Positions 8,378 to 16,076 of a stretch of 39,424 nucleotides of DNA are shown piece by piece; position 1 is the stretch's first letter; each line of letters opens with the position of its first letter. The notes under the pieces are model-generated. The model saw nothing but the letters and a program-made list of their open reading frames with translations. It did no database searches and was not told the origin of the DNA. The DNA comes from Methanobacteriota archaeon (lineage in GTDB: Archaea > Thermoplasmatota > Poseidoniia > Poseidoniales > Thalassarchaeaceae), in assembly GCA_014239955.1 (NCBI GenBank), contig JAAZXW010000002.1, positions 1 to 39,424 on the forward strand, in the 5' to 3' direction. The translations under genes and the position numbers were made by a program.

Positions 8378-9592
8378 ATGAATGAAAAGGTTCTGCCACG
8401 GTCAATGGCGGCATATCGTTTGACCCTTCTTCCCGGTGACGGGACTGGTCGAGAGGTGATGGGAGAAGTCAAGCGCATCCTATCGGTTTTCCAAGATTCT
8501 GGCGTCATACCCCTGGAAATATCCGAGATTCCTTGCGGAGGTCAGCATTACCTTGAGACCGGAGAGGAGTGGCCACAGGGATCTTTCGAATTCTGCCGGG
8601 ATGAGTCCGACGCCATTATGGTCGGCGCAGTGGGATGGCCCGGAGCCACACTACCCAATGGGGACATTGCCGGAGGGCAGGCACTATTGGGACTCAGATC
8701 CGCATTGGATCTCTATGCAAATGTTAGGCCGGTAAAGCTCTACAAGGGGGTAAAACACAAGGTTCACGGTACCTTCACAGATGTTTGGAACCATGAACTG
8801 GTTGACATCGTCATGGTTCGAGAAAATACAGAGGGACTTTACCACGCTCTTCTCAGAAGATCGGGAATGGCAGCCAGGGGCGGCGAAAGAGACGAACCGT
8901 TGGTCATCAATGGTTTCCCGGGCCTAGAAGGGGAGGTCGGATGGGACGTTAGGCCGATTTCTCGAAAGGGCAGCGAACGAGTCATACGTTTTTCATTCGA
9001 ACTCGCCAAGCGACGCCAATCTAGACTCGGCTCGATCCAGAAGGTAACATGCGTGGATAAGAGCAACGTCACTAGGGGTTGCAGACTCTTCCGAGAGGTC
9101 TTCCGGGAAGTTGCTTCAGAGTTCGAAGGGGTAGAGGCCAATGAAGCATTCATTGACGCTTTCACTATGTGGCTTGTCAGGAATCCAGAGGATATCGACG
9201 TGGTGGTACTGCCAAATATGTTCGGCGATATAGCAACCGATCTAGCCTCCGTCCTACAAGGAGGGATGGGGATGGCAGCCAGTGCCAACATCGGCGATAA
9301 TCACATGCTTTTCGAACCAGTACACGGCTCCAGCCCGAAACATGCTGGCCAGAACAAAGTAAACCCAATAGCATCAATTTCATCCGTGCAGTTGATGTTC
9401 GACTCACTGGGATTGCGGCATGACGACGAGAAAGCTACAATGTGCGCGGATGTACTCGAACGAGCAATCTCAGAACACATGTCAACTGGGGGCATCGTAA
9501 CATACGACTTAGGTGGGAGAGCTTCAACCACTGAGGTCGGCCAGGCCATCTCATCAAGATGTGCCGAGATTCTTCTCGAGATGTCGGGATAG
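8378..9592 (+). CDS. Isocitrate/isopropylmalate dehydrogenase family beta-decarboxylating dehydrogenase
   Basis: NAD(P)-dependent oxidative decarboxylation of a malate-type substrate. The order of family motifs is complete: LLPGDGTGREVMGEV at the N-terminus, LLGLRSALDLYANVRPVK (substrate arginines), VMVRENTEGLY, the metal-binding region with VVLPNMFGDIATDLAS, and FEPVHGSSPKHAGQNKVNP. The 'LLGLRSALDLYANVRP' segment resembles isopropylmalate or tartrate/malate dehydrogenases and lacks the Ser/Asn pair of E. coli isocitrate dehydrogenase. The cofactor loop reads PKHAGQ, close to the PKYAGQ of NADP enzymes. Substrate and cofactor are therefore left open. Start candidates are ATG 8378 (404 residues), TTG 8375 and ATG 8405 (395 residues, starting MAAYRLTLLPGDG). 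The last matches the family N-terminus best, but the first sits better relative to the TATA box. Confidence 0.88.
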   Translation: MNEKVLPRSMAAYRLTLLPGDGTGREVMGEVKRILSVFQDSGVIPLEISEIPCGGQHYLETGEEWPQGSFEFCRDESDAIMVGAVGWPGATLPNGDIAGGQALLGLRSALDLYANVRPVKLYKGVKHKVHGTFTDVWNHELVDIVMVRENTEGLYHALLRRSGMAARGGERDEPLVINGFPGLEGEVGWDVRPISRKGSERVIRFSFELAKRRQSRLGSIQKVTCVDKSNVTRGCRLFREVFREVASEFEGVEANEAFIDAFTMWLVRNPEDIDVVVLPNMFGDIATDLASVLQGGMGMAASANIGDNHMLFEPVHGSSPKHAGQNKVNPIASISSVQLMFDSLGLRHDDEKATMCADVLERAISEHMSTGGIVTYDLGGRASTTEVGQAISSRCAEILLEMSG

Positions 9593-9598
9593 CCCACC

Positions 9599-10390
9599 CT
9601 ACTGTCTGTCGAGAAAATCGTTTATTTCTCCAAGGGAGCCTCTCAGAGAGGATGTATTGTCCCATTCTGTCGGGATGCGGTTTGGATTGGCAATAAGCTC
9701 ATGCACGATCCCCTCGAAAGCCCTGGAGACCTCATCTACGATCGTGACGGTCGCCATCTTAGCACTCCTGGAAAGAGGATTGAGGTCGACCACAATTACT
9801 TCCTTCCCCAGATTCACTAGCGCCTCGCACCTATCCCCGTCCTCTAGAGGAACCAGTATCGAATCCGCACCGCCAATTCCTTCTTCCGTGCAGTGTGAAC
9901 GAGGTCCCTCCAGCCCTTCTATTCTGAAGTCTGGTGAACTACCAAGTAGGGGCACTGCTCTAACTGAGTCGGACCACTTTCCTTCGAATCCTTCTGGTCC
10001 GGATTCCCCCAATACAACAATCTTCTGTTCCTCCAATAGGGTTAGTAGACCGGTGATTCTCTCAGGAGTCCTGTAGTAAAGATTCACTTCGATTGGACAT
10101 CCAAGTACTGCAGCTAATCTCAATGCCTTCTTTCCTGCTAGCAATACAGTATTTCCGTTAACCGAGATAACCGGGCTATTGGCATCCCTTAGTCGAGCTG
10201 CAGACTCTCGGATCGCCCATCTGGCTGATTCAGTTGTCCTCTCACCCAGCAGGTAGTCAAACGCCTCACCTCGTCCATGGGCAATCATTGCGGAATCAGC
10301 AAGAAGCCCCTTGGAGCTCCCCTCGACTATCCTCTGCCGAGATAGCAAAGACTTCTTCCTCGGGTGGCTATCGGGTATCTCGACCATCAA
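9599..10390 (-). CDS. 4-phosphopantoate-beta-alanine ligase (archaeal phosphopantothenate synthetase)
   Basis: Joins 4-phosphopantoate and beta-alanine using ATP, the archaeal replacement for bacterial pantothenate synthetase plus kinase in coenzyme A synthesis. The 263-residue product shows the family signature stretches: SPVISVNGNTVLLAG (about 93-107), IEVNLYYRTPERI (about 120-132), a central VVLGESG, then ADSILVPLEDGDRCEALVN (about 176-194) and VIVVDLNPLSRSAKMATVTI (about 199-218). Length and order fit the family (COG1701). It overlaps the upstream nadC stop codon by 4 bases (ATGA), so CoA and NAD synthesis genes are translationally coupled here. It ends 6 bases from the convergent dehydrogenase. 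Confidence 0.93.
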   Translation of the reverse strand: MMVEIPDSHPRKKSLLSRQRIVEGSSKGLLADSAMIAHGRGEAFDYLLGERTTESARWAIRESAARLRDANSPVISVNGNTVLLAGKKALRLAAVLGCPIEVNLYYRTPERITGLLTLLEEQKIVVLGESGPEGFEGKWSDSVRAVPLLGSSPDFRIEGLEGPRSHCTEEGIGGADSILVPLEDGDRCEALVNLGKEVIVVDLNPLSRSAKMATVTIVDEVSRAFEGIVHELIANPNRIPTEWDNTSSLRGSLGEINDFLDRQ

Positions 10391-11271
10391 TCATCACCAA
10401 TCAGCATCGAAAAATCCAGTGGACTACAACCCATGTTCACCTCGCTTGAGGAAATCACATCGACCCCCGAAATGCTTGCCCAAGCAGGTAGATCCCCCCT
10501 ATTCACCCCTCCGGAGCCTTCCAGAATACACCATTCCCTTAACTCCAATTTCCTCAGATCCCTGTCAGTCCTCCCGCATGCGGTTGGCCCCATATTGTCC
10601 AGGAGTATCACTAACGGCTCTAGGCCATTCCTCGTTTTCTGGTTTTCTGACCAAGCACTCGCAGCCAATATTGCTTGGCCTGAATCCTGAACCTCTATCA
10701 CGGTGAACCTTGCATTGGAATCGAAATCGATAGAGGATATCGCGAAAGGGATAGAAGATTCCGGATCACCATCCGGCGCAATTACGCTCAAGTCATTTTC
10801 CTTGATCATCAACGCATCGCTCCTGCTAAGTCGATGTGTAAGGCCACCACCGATGTGGACCGCCCATTTGTCCATCAACCCCCACGCAGTCTTCCTAGTG
10901 CAGGCGATTCCAATTCCGCCCGCTTCTTTCACCCATTCGGACGTAAGTGTGGCTATCCCCGACATCCTCCCAAGTATGTTGAGCAGTGTCCTCTCACAAC
11001 TTAGAACACTTGCAGAGGGGCCAGTCAGAGACAGAACCCTATTCCCATCCGCAACCCTCTCGCCCTCCTCAACAAACCAATGAATTTCGCAAGTGGGAAA
11101 GAAGTCCCCAATGAGTATGCCAATGGGGTACTTTCCACACACCACCCCAGTGCTCTTGGAGTACACCACCGACTCAACAATATCTCCAGTCCCTTCGTCG
11201 GAAGCCAAATCGTCAGACAAATGGGCATTCAACCATCTATTGATCGACCTCTGGAATAACTCGGTTGGCAT
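10387..11271 (-). CDS. nadC: Nicotinate-nucleotide pyrophosphorylase (quinolinate phosphoribosyltransferase)
   Basis: Converts quinolinate and PRPP to nicotinate mononucleotide in NAD synthesis. Visible family features are the N-terminal DEGTGDIVES, equivalent to the usual EDxGxGDITS. LLNILGRMSGIATLTSEWV is the helix before the active site, and CTRKTAWGLMDKWAVHIGGG plus LTHRLSRSDALMIKEND carry the basic substrate-binding residues. VIEVQDSGQAI, VILLDNMGP, LEGSGGVNR and ISGVDVISS then outline the barrel strands. The core motif reads KTAWGLMDKWAV instead of the common KTTPGLRxLEKYAV, a divergent subtype. ATG 11271 gives 294 residues and is preferred; GTG 11328 adds 19 residues without family support. 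Coupled by 4-base overlap to the phosphopantoate ligase gene. Confidence 0.9.
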   Translation of the reverse strand: MPTELFQRSINRWLNAHLSDDLASDEGTGDIVESVVYSKSTGVVCGKYPIGILIGDFFPTCEIHWFVEEGERVADGNRVLSLTGPSASVLSCERTLLNILGRMSGIATLTSEWVKEAGGIGIACTRKTAWGLMDKWAVHIGGGLTHRLSRSDALMIKENDLSVIAPDGDPESSIPFAISSIDFDSNARFTVIEVQDSGQAILAASAWSENQKTRNGLEPLVILLDNMGPTACGRTDRDLRKLELREWCILEGSGGVNRGDLPAWASISGVDVISSSEVNMGCSPLDFSMLIGDD

Positions 11272-11379
11272 CTCGGTGACCCCCGACTCGATGAGCAGAT
11301 GGGATCGGTCGTGTGGCAGCCCATTCACGCGCGTTCGAATACAAACCCCTCCTTGAATGGTCCTAGTTTTCGATAACTA

Positions 11380-11619
11380 TCATCCCAGGGAGTCCAGTCC
11401 AGCCTCAGCAGCCGCCAAGCAAGCAAGGATATCATCGACAGACATCCTCGACTGGCCCAGACCTTCAGAGGAAACGACAATGCTCAACTTCACCAGATTC
11501 TCATCTCCCTTCAATTCCACGCTGAAGTCTTCTGGGTCATCAGGACATATTGCCGCCATGAGGGCCTCGCCCCTATCCTTAGGTCCCTCCCATGTTATGG
11601 AGGCCGTGACCTCTCCCAT
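11380..11619 (-). CDS. pcc1: KEOPS complex subunit Pcc1-like protein
   Basis: A 79-residue protein with the size and pattern of archaeal Pcc1, the small dimerising subunit of KEOPS that, with Kae1, Bud32 and Cgi121, makes the t6A modification at position 37 of ANN-decoding tRNAs. It has two short beta strands (TASITWEG; NLVKLSIVVSSEG) and a C-terminal helix MSVDDILACLAAAEAGLDSL, the typical end of the family. Its ATG overlaps the DUF373 stop by one base (TGATG), so it is translationally coupled to that gene. Assignment rests on size and pattern, since the family is poorly conserved; none of its KEOPS partners is in the window. Confidence 0.75.
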   Translation of the reverse strand: MGEVTASITWEGPKDRGEALMAAICPDDPEDFSVELKGDENLVKLSIVVSSEGLGQSRMSVDDILACLAAAEAGLDSLG

Positions 11620-12737
11620 CAGACTCCCCAGAACCGATTTCCTTGGGCCAATTCGTCATCCTCGGAAAAAGACTGCACGATAGTCCTCAGAAGATAATAC
11701 ATCACCATGGTCAGGATGGGAAGCCCCCAATCATCACCCAATTGGTCGAAAGTCGGGCTATACTGTTCACCGGACGAAATTAGTAGTGCGACGTCAATCG
11801 TTGCCGCGATGAAGGTGTAGATAACAACGGACAAACCAATGAGCAGCACGCTCCTTCCCGTGAAAGAACCCTCCTTCCACCTTAGCACCCCCAGTGCAAG
11901 CAAGAACGACAGGACCCCCCCAACGATCCATTGGAGAACCTCATCCACAAGCCCCACCAAATGCTCGAAATTAGAAGACTGTTCGTCGACCGAATCCCAC
12001 CCGGACCATACAGTTGCCACCGCTAGAAACAGGCTCACTATCGACATACCCCAGAGCAACGACGAGAAAAGCCCGCCTGTCGCACTGTCCCTCATCTCCA
12101 TCGCGACACGTTCCATTTGTGCCTCCAATCCCAGCCCCTTGCCTAATACCCATACCCCAATCAGCAACGGGAGTGAGCCAATGAGGGCGATACCATTCGG
12201 AAGGATCAGACCTAATCCGATTATGATTAGGAAAACCGCAAGAGGCACAAGCAGCCTCGATCTGAACCTGGGGTCCTCGATAGCCTTCACGATGTAGTAG
12301 TATGTCCCTTCGATTCCCTTCGATTGCCTTACGATAACCTTCTCCACGGTGTCCACCCTTACTCTGGAAGTAACAATCGGCAGTGAAGCCTCGTCATCTG
12401 CGCCATCGGTCACTAGCACAGCCGCATCGGGTTGAAAATCCTGAATGACTTCGTCTAATTGGCTTGCAATGGCACGATCGCTCCTAGGGCCAACTCGCAC
12501 ATCCCCGGTGAGAATGGCTATCTGAACCTCATCGCTTGCACTGGCCCCTTCGGCCAGTCTATCATGATGATGAAGCGCACCGAGTATCGCGTTTGTGTCC
12601 GACTCCTCTGGATCGGCAATACCCAATCTCAGAGCAGCCGTTAGGCAGGATTTCCTTCCAACCACTGGCCCCCTAATGCCAGATTTGACCCCGAGGTCGT
12701 TATCTCTGTCAATCGTCAGGACAAGTGTTCGTACTAT
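11619..12737 (-). CDS. DUF373-family archaeal membrane protein, probably starting at a non-canonical ATA codon
   Basis: The N-terminal cytoplasmic domain holds VRTLVLTIDRDNDLG, GPVVGRKSCLTAALRLGIAD and PEESDTNAILGAL, the hallmark of DUF373 proteins. It is followed by a strand-rich region (AVLVTDGADDE) and about six membrane helices from residue about 165 to the end. The first standard start codon in this frame is GTG 12665, which would delete the conserved LVLTIDRDND segment. That segment is encoded without interruption up to a TAG near 12795, but with no in-frame ATG, GTG or TTG. ATA at 12737, preceded by the purine-rich GGGGGCGGGGAG, aligns with the usual initiator Met (M-V-R-T-L-V-L) and gives 372 residues. 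Function is unknown. Ends with a TGATG overlap into pcc1. Confidence 0.85.
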   Translation of the reverse strand: MVRTLVLTIDRDNDLGVKSGIRGPVVGRKSCLTAALRLGIADPEESDTNAILGALHHHDRLAEGASASDEVQIAILTGDVRVGPRSDRAIASQLDEVIQDFQPDAAVLVTDGADDEASLPIVTSRVRVDTVEKVIVRQSKGIEGTYYYIVKAIEDPRFRSRLLVPLAVFLIIIGLGLILPNGIALIGSLPLLIGVWVLGKGLGLEAQMERVAMEMRDSATGGLFSSLLWGMSIVSLFLAVATVWSGWDSVDEQSSNFEHLVGLVDEVLQWIVGGVLSFLLALGVLRWKEGSFTGRSVLLIGLSVVIYTFIAATIDVALLISSGEQYSPTFDQLGDDWGLPILTMVMYYLLRTIVQSFSEDDELAQGNRFWGV

Positions 12738-12775
12738 CTCCCCGCCCCCGGTGGAGATAGTTGGCGAGGCCCTGC

Positions 12776-13951
12776 TTATGAGGAATTGGCCGAACTGCTA
12801 ATTGAACCATCGTCAGGCTCATTCGCTTCTTCTCTGTCTGAATTGAATCGCCTCCTCTGCTTAGCCCTGATGTACTTCAACGGGTGAGTCAGCCATTCTT
12901 GGTCACACAACTGATCCTCTCCAATTTGAATCGGGCATCTTGCGTTGGTCTTCAGAGCCGAGCACCCATGAGGGGTGTACTCCCTTTCGTATATCTGGTT
13001 CACTTGGTATGCAGTCGTGTCAGCGTTGTAGTCTGGGGCATTTGCGAAGAAGTTGCATGTCTGTTCCTGTGGCAGACCAATTGAACGAGAGAATGCCGCA
13101 AGGAAGACGCGTCCAGTGTGATTGACGTTCACTCCCTGATTCAACTCTGAAACCGCTGACTCGAAGCACGGCGGCCAGTCGTCCCTTATCGCTGCCGTCA
13201 TCGGCATCTCCTCCTTGACCCTCTCGGAAAGTAACCCGGCGATCCTCTCTACTGGGTCAGCGAACTTCGCAGCGAATTCATCATCCATCCTGGCCATTCT
13301 TCCCTCACAGCTCTCCCTCAGGCTCTCTCGAATTCTCTCTTTGATCAATCGTGCTGCCCTCTCACGACCAGATTCTCCTGCACCAGCATCCAAGCATACC
13401 CATCCCTTCTTCAACGGCCTGTTCACCAATCTCCAGTACTTCCCAGAAATCTTGGGACTGAGCTCAATGAAATCGACCATTGGTATCCAGTACACCTCCG
13501 AACCCCCCGAATCAACATCGACAACCATCCCAGAAAGGAAAGACGAGGAAATAAGTTTGAAGTTGTCAGAATCCATCCCCAAGAGCCTGTCGGCTCTGCT
13601 AGACTCCCCCTCAATCCACCTTGAAAGGAGCCTTTCGTCGAAGGACGCACATACTATCAACATCGCATGCAGGAAAGAGAGCGCTTCAGTCATCCTCCCT
13701 ACCTCTGTTGAGATGTCTATGCTGGAAGAAGCACCGGCCCCCTCTTGCTGTAAAACCGAATCTACCAGCCTCAGCATGCCCCTTGTCCTGACATCCTCCA
13801 ACCAAGGAGCATCGATCAGGTCCTCAACAGTAATCCCATTCTCCTCTAGCATCGATCTGATGAATGAGCCCCCTTGTGGTAGGAAAGGATAGCGAGCCAG
13901 AAGGCCCGCATCATCGATTTCCGGAGCTCTGATGGGCATAGGCACGTTCAT
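12776..13951 (-). CDS. priL: DNA primase large subunit PriL
   Basis: Regulatory and iron-sulfur subunit of the archaeal/eukaryotic-type primase, working with PriS (not in the window) to make replication primers. The N-terminal YPFLPQGGSFIRSML and the helical middle fit the family. The C-terminal domain presents four cysteines in the expected order for a 4Fe-4S cluster: DWPPCFESA, EQTCNFFAN, PHGCSALK and ARCPIQI. The tail after that is charged and ends in a Ser-rich stretch. Start candidates are ATG 13951 (391 residues), ATG 13939 and 13975; the first is chosen because it leaves a 52-base divergent promoter region toward the MptE gene. DUF373 begins 38 bases downstream in the same direction. 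Confidence 0.9.
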   Translation of the reverse strand: MNVPMPIRAPEIDDAGLLARYPFLPQGGSFIRSMLEENGITVEDLIDAPWLEDVRTRGMLRLVDSVLQQEGAGASSSIDISTEVGRMTEALSFLHAMLIVCASFDERLLSRWIEGESSRADRLLGMDSDNFKLISSSFLSGMVVDVDSGGSEVYWIPMVDFIELSPKISGKYWRLVNRPLKKGWVCLDAGAGESGRERAARLIKERIRESLRESCEGRMARMDDEFAAKFADPVERIAGLLSERVKEEMPMTAAIRDDWPPCFESAVSELNQGVNVNHTGRVFLAAFSRSIGLPQEQTCNFFANAPDYNADTTAYQVNQIYEREYTPHGCSALKTNARCPIQIGEDQLCDQEWLTHPLKYIRAKQRRRFNSDREEANEPDDGSISSSANSS

Positions 13952-14003
13952 CAGAGTTCCGCGAGGGTTCTTCAATACTTACCGAGCCCTTCCACTGGAG
14001 AGC

Positions 14004-14771
14004 ATGACGTACTCGGAAAACCCTGATGACTTGACGCCACATTTGTCGACGCTGGTCGATTTGCAAGGTGACGTTAGGGAGTATTTCGGCTGGACCGAGT
14101 CCGATGACATAGAGAGTGCACGCGCAATGCTCCACAGGGTCGAGAACTCAAGTGTGGAAAAATGGACCAGACACAACAGAGCAGTTTCACTATCGAGACT
14201 GTTCAGAAGATTAGTAATCCGAAAGGCAAGAGTGGCGATTCTTGGAGCCGCAATAGAGCCAGAGGAGATATTGGATATACTCTCCGAACCGATTCTGATA
14301 GTTGCTGCTGATGGTGCCGCAGGAGTGATCTCTGAGATACCCGGGGCGCTCTCAGAAAAGGCATGGTCTAGGGTTGCATGCATGGTAAGCGACGCCGACG
14401 GTGGAGAAGGAACAGTTCAGGCGGTCAGAAGGTCAATCCCAATTTTCCTCCATGCACATGGGGACAATAGACAGGATTGGGAGTCTCTACTGGGAATGGC
14501 AGAAGATCAAGTCAATCCACCTGAACTCGTACTCACGCACCAGACCCCAGAACGGATTGTCGGAATGCACAACCCAGGAGGTTTCACAGACGGGGATCGT
14601 GCAGCTTGCATCCTCACAGCCCTTGGTGTGAGCAAGAACCAGATCAAGATGCTTGGAACAAGGACGGACGTGGTTGGACGGTGGTCAGGAAAGACACAAG
14701 AACAAACCAAAATAGAGAAGCTTCAGTGGATGAGTAGGATTCTCAGCATCCAAGGCTTATCGATGGACTAG
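14004..14771 (+). CDS. mptE: 6-hydroxymethyl-7,8-dihydropterin pyrophosphokinase, archaeal MptE type
   Basis: Transfers pyrophosphate from ATP to 6-hydroxymethyl-dihydropterin, the step before pterin coupling in archaeal folate or methanopterin-type synthesis. It belongs to the archaeal DUF115 family rather than the bacterial FolK fold. Signature segments are VAILGAAIEPEEI, ILIVAADGAAG, MVSDADGGEGT, IFLHAHGDN with W three residues on, and the C-terminal FTDGDRAACILTALG. ATG 14004 gives 255 residues starting MTYSENPDDLTPHLSTL. TTCAATACTTA at 13970-13980 lies about 25-30 bases upstream, fitting a TATA box and a short or absent leader. The frame extends to 13932 but would overlap priL. Its stop overlaps the convergent neighbour by 3 bases. 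Confidence 0.88.
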   Translation: MTYSENPDDLTPHLSTLVDLQGDVREYFGWTESDDIESARAMLHRVENSSVEKWTRHNRAVSLSRLFRRLVIRKARVAILGAAIEPEEILDILSEPILIVAADGAAGVISEIPGALSEKAWSRVACMVSDADGGEGTVQAVRRSIPIFLHAHGDNRQDWESLLGMAEDQVNPPELVLTHQTPERIVGMHNPGGFTDGDRAACILTALGVSKNQIKMLGTRTDVVGRWSGKTQEQTKIEKLQWMSRILSIQGLSMD

Positions 14772-16000
14772 ACTTCGAAAGATCCAACTTCCACACTGGA
14801 ACCATCGGGTTGAACCACCCCTGAGAACTCCTCGGATTCTCCTCGGTTGTTTACGACCACATTGAAACCAATTTCTCCCGTATCTTCTTCGGCCTCGAAA
14901 TGCCTTACAACAACCGAATATGAGCCACTCGGAGGGCTCGAGTCCCAACTAATTGATCTGCTTCCAGATTTAGGCTCGAAACCCTCTAAGTCGAAGGAAC
15001 CGCCCCCCAATCCTTCGGGATTGAAGAAGGACAACTGGTCCCCATTTGAATCAACAATCGACAACCCCAAGTCACCCTTTCCTTCCCAGCTTAGGTTGAC
15101 TGAAACGCCATCTTGCACCGTTCCAACACGCCTGCGTAGAGTATCGACGTCTCTGGCTTCAGTGAAATCCTCCTTGCCCCCCTCGTCTTGTTGTTCATTC
15201 ACCGTTAGTTCGGGGACCTCTCCATCGGGGCCTGCTATAGCGAACTTAGCCACGAACTGCAAGTCATTGCTCTTGACCATTGACCCCTCGTAGAATCGCT
15301 TGCTATCACCAATGGTGAGGCTTACTGTGAAATCCGTAGAATTCTTTCGATGAATCCTAGATAGGAAAGGGACCCACGAGAAGATTCCTTTTGTGTGAAT
15401 TTTGTAGTGCCTTACTCCAACTCTGTATACCCCCGGAGGAGGTGACTTGGTCCAAACGATATTCTCCACAGGAGACTTTGAGGTGGGCTTGAAGTTCATG
15501 TCAATATCCAACTCACCCCCGCAACTAGAATTCCTGTTGTCGTGGTAGACGTGTTCTCCAGAAGGAGTAATTACGTGAAGATCGAGATCATTCCAGTTGT
15601 CCCACATCAGACTAATTTGAACAGAACCCCTCTTTGCACCTTCTCTCTCCAACCTCTTCTCGAGGGCAGAAGCTCCCTTCGAAGAAATCTCAGCCTCTTG
15701 AACTCCCGGGCCCATAGACTCTGAGCCCTCGCCGAGAGAACCTGCAATCGTGGGGCTCCCCGACCGGTCCCTCCCCCGTCCTCCTCTTCTCCTAGCAGCC
15801 ACTCCAGCTAGTATCGAATCGGGAACATTCCTTCTTGTTGAGGGAAGTATAGTCCTCCTTGACTGAGAACGCATTATTCTGAACAAGCCGTTGAACGTCG
15901 CTAGTAGAATAAGCACGATGATAATGAGGGATACAGCGTCCGCCACGTGACCGAACGCGAGCAGTGACTTTTCATAACATCGGTCGTAACACTTTGTCAA
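14768..16000 (-). CDS. Membrane-anchored protein with two YfaP/DUF2135-like beta domains
   Basis: A 410-residue protein with one N-terminal membrane helix (about residues 22-42, DAVSLIIIVLILLATF), a basic linker (RRRGGRGRDRSG) and a low-complexity region. Two related beta-sandwich domains follow. The first (about 123-235) has the clear pattern WNDLDLHVITPSGEHVYHDN, SSCGGELDID, VENIVWTKSPPPGVYRVGV, as in proteins annotated YfaP/DUF2135. The second (about 300-385) repeats the frame in weaker form: KGDLGLSIVDSNGD, ISWDSSPPSGSYSVVV. Function is not known to me; such domains are seen in secreted or surface proteins. TTG 16000 is the assumed start, with GGGTGA upstream; GTG 15946 is an alternative. 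It is divergent from the archaellum locus with only 76 bases between, so the promoters adjoin and may be co-controlled. Confidence 0.7.
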   Translation of the reverse strand: MTKCYDRCYEKSLLAFGHVADAVSLIIIVLILLATFNGLFRIMRSQSRRTILPSTRRNVPDSILAGVAARRRGGRGRDRSGSPTIAGSLGEGSESMGPGVQEAEISSKGASALEKRLEREGAKRGSVQISLMWDNWNDLDLHVITPSGEHVYHDNRNSSCGGELDIDMNFKPTSKSPVENIVWTKSPPPGVYRVGVRHYKIHTKGIFSWVPFLSRIHRKNSTDFTVSLTIGDSKRFYEGSMVKSNDLQFVAKFAIAGPDGEVPELTVNEQQDEGGKEDFTEARDVDTLRRRVGTVQDGVSVNLSWEGKGDLGLSIVDSNGDQLSFFNPEGLGGGSFDLEGFEPKSGSRSISWDSSPPSGSYSVVVRHFEAEEDTGEIGFNVVVNNRGESEEFSGVVQPDGSSVEVGSFEV

Positions 16001-16011
16001 TCACCCGGGAA

Positions 16012-16075
16012 ACTATTTTTCTCCGGTTGTTTCATAATGATTGTTAGTCTCCTCTACGAGGAGGGGAGCGGAAGC
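16012..16075 (+). promoter_or_regulatory. Divergent promoter region at head of archaellum locus, with Shine-Dalgarno
   Basis: The gap holds AACTATTTTTC (16011-16021) and TTCATAATGATTG (about 16031-16043), both usable as TATA elements for one or other direction. GAGGAGGGGAG (16059-16069) is a strong ribosome-binding site just before ATG 16077 and decides that start over the upstream in-frame TTG at 16041. Confidence 0.4.
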
Positions 16076-16076
16076 G

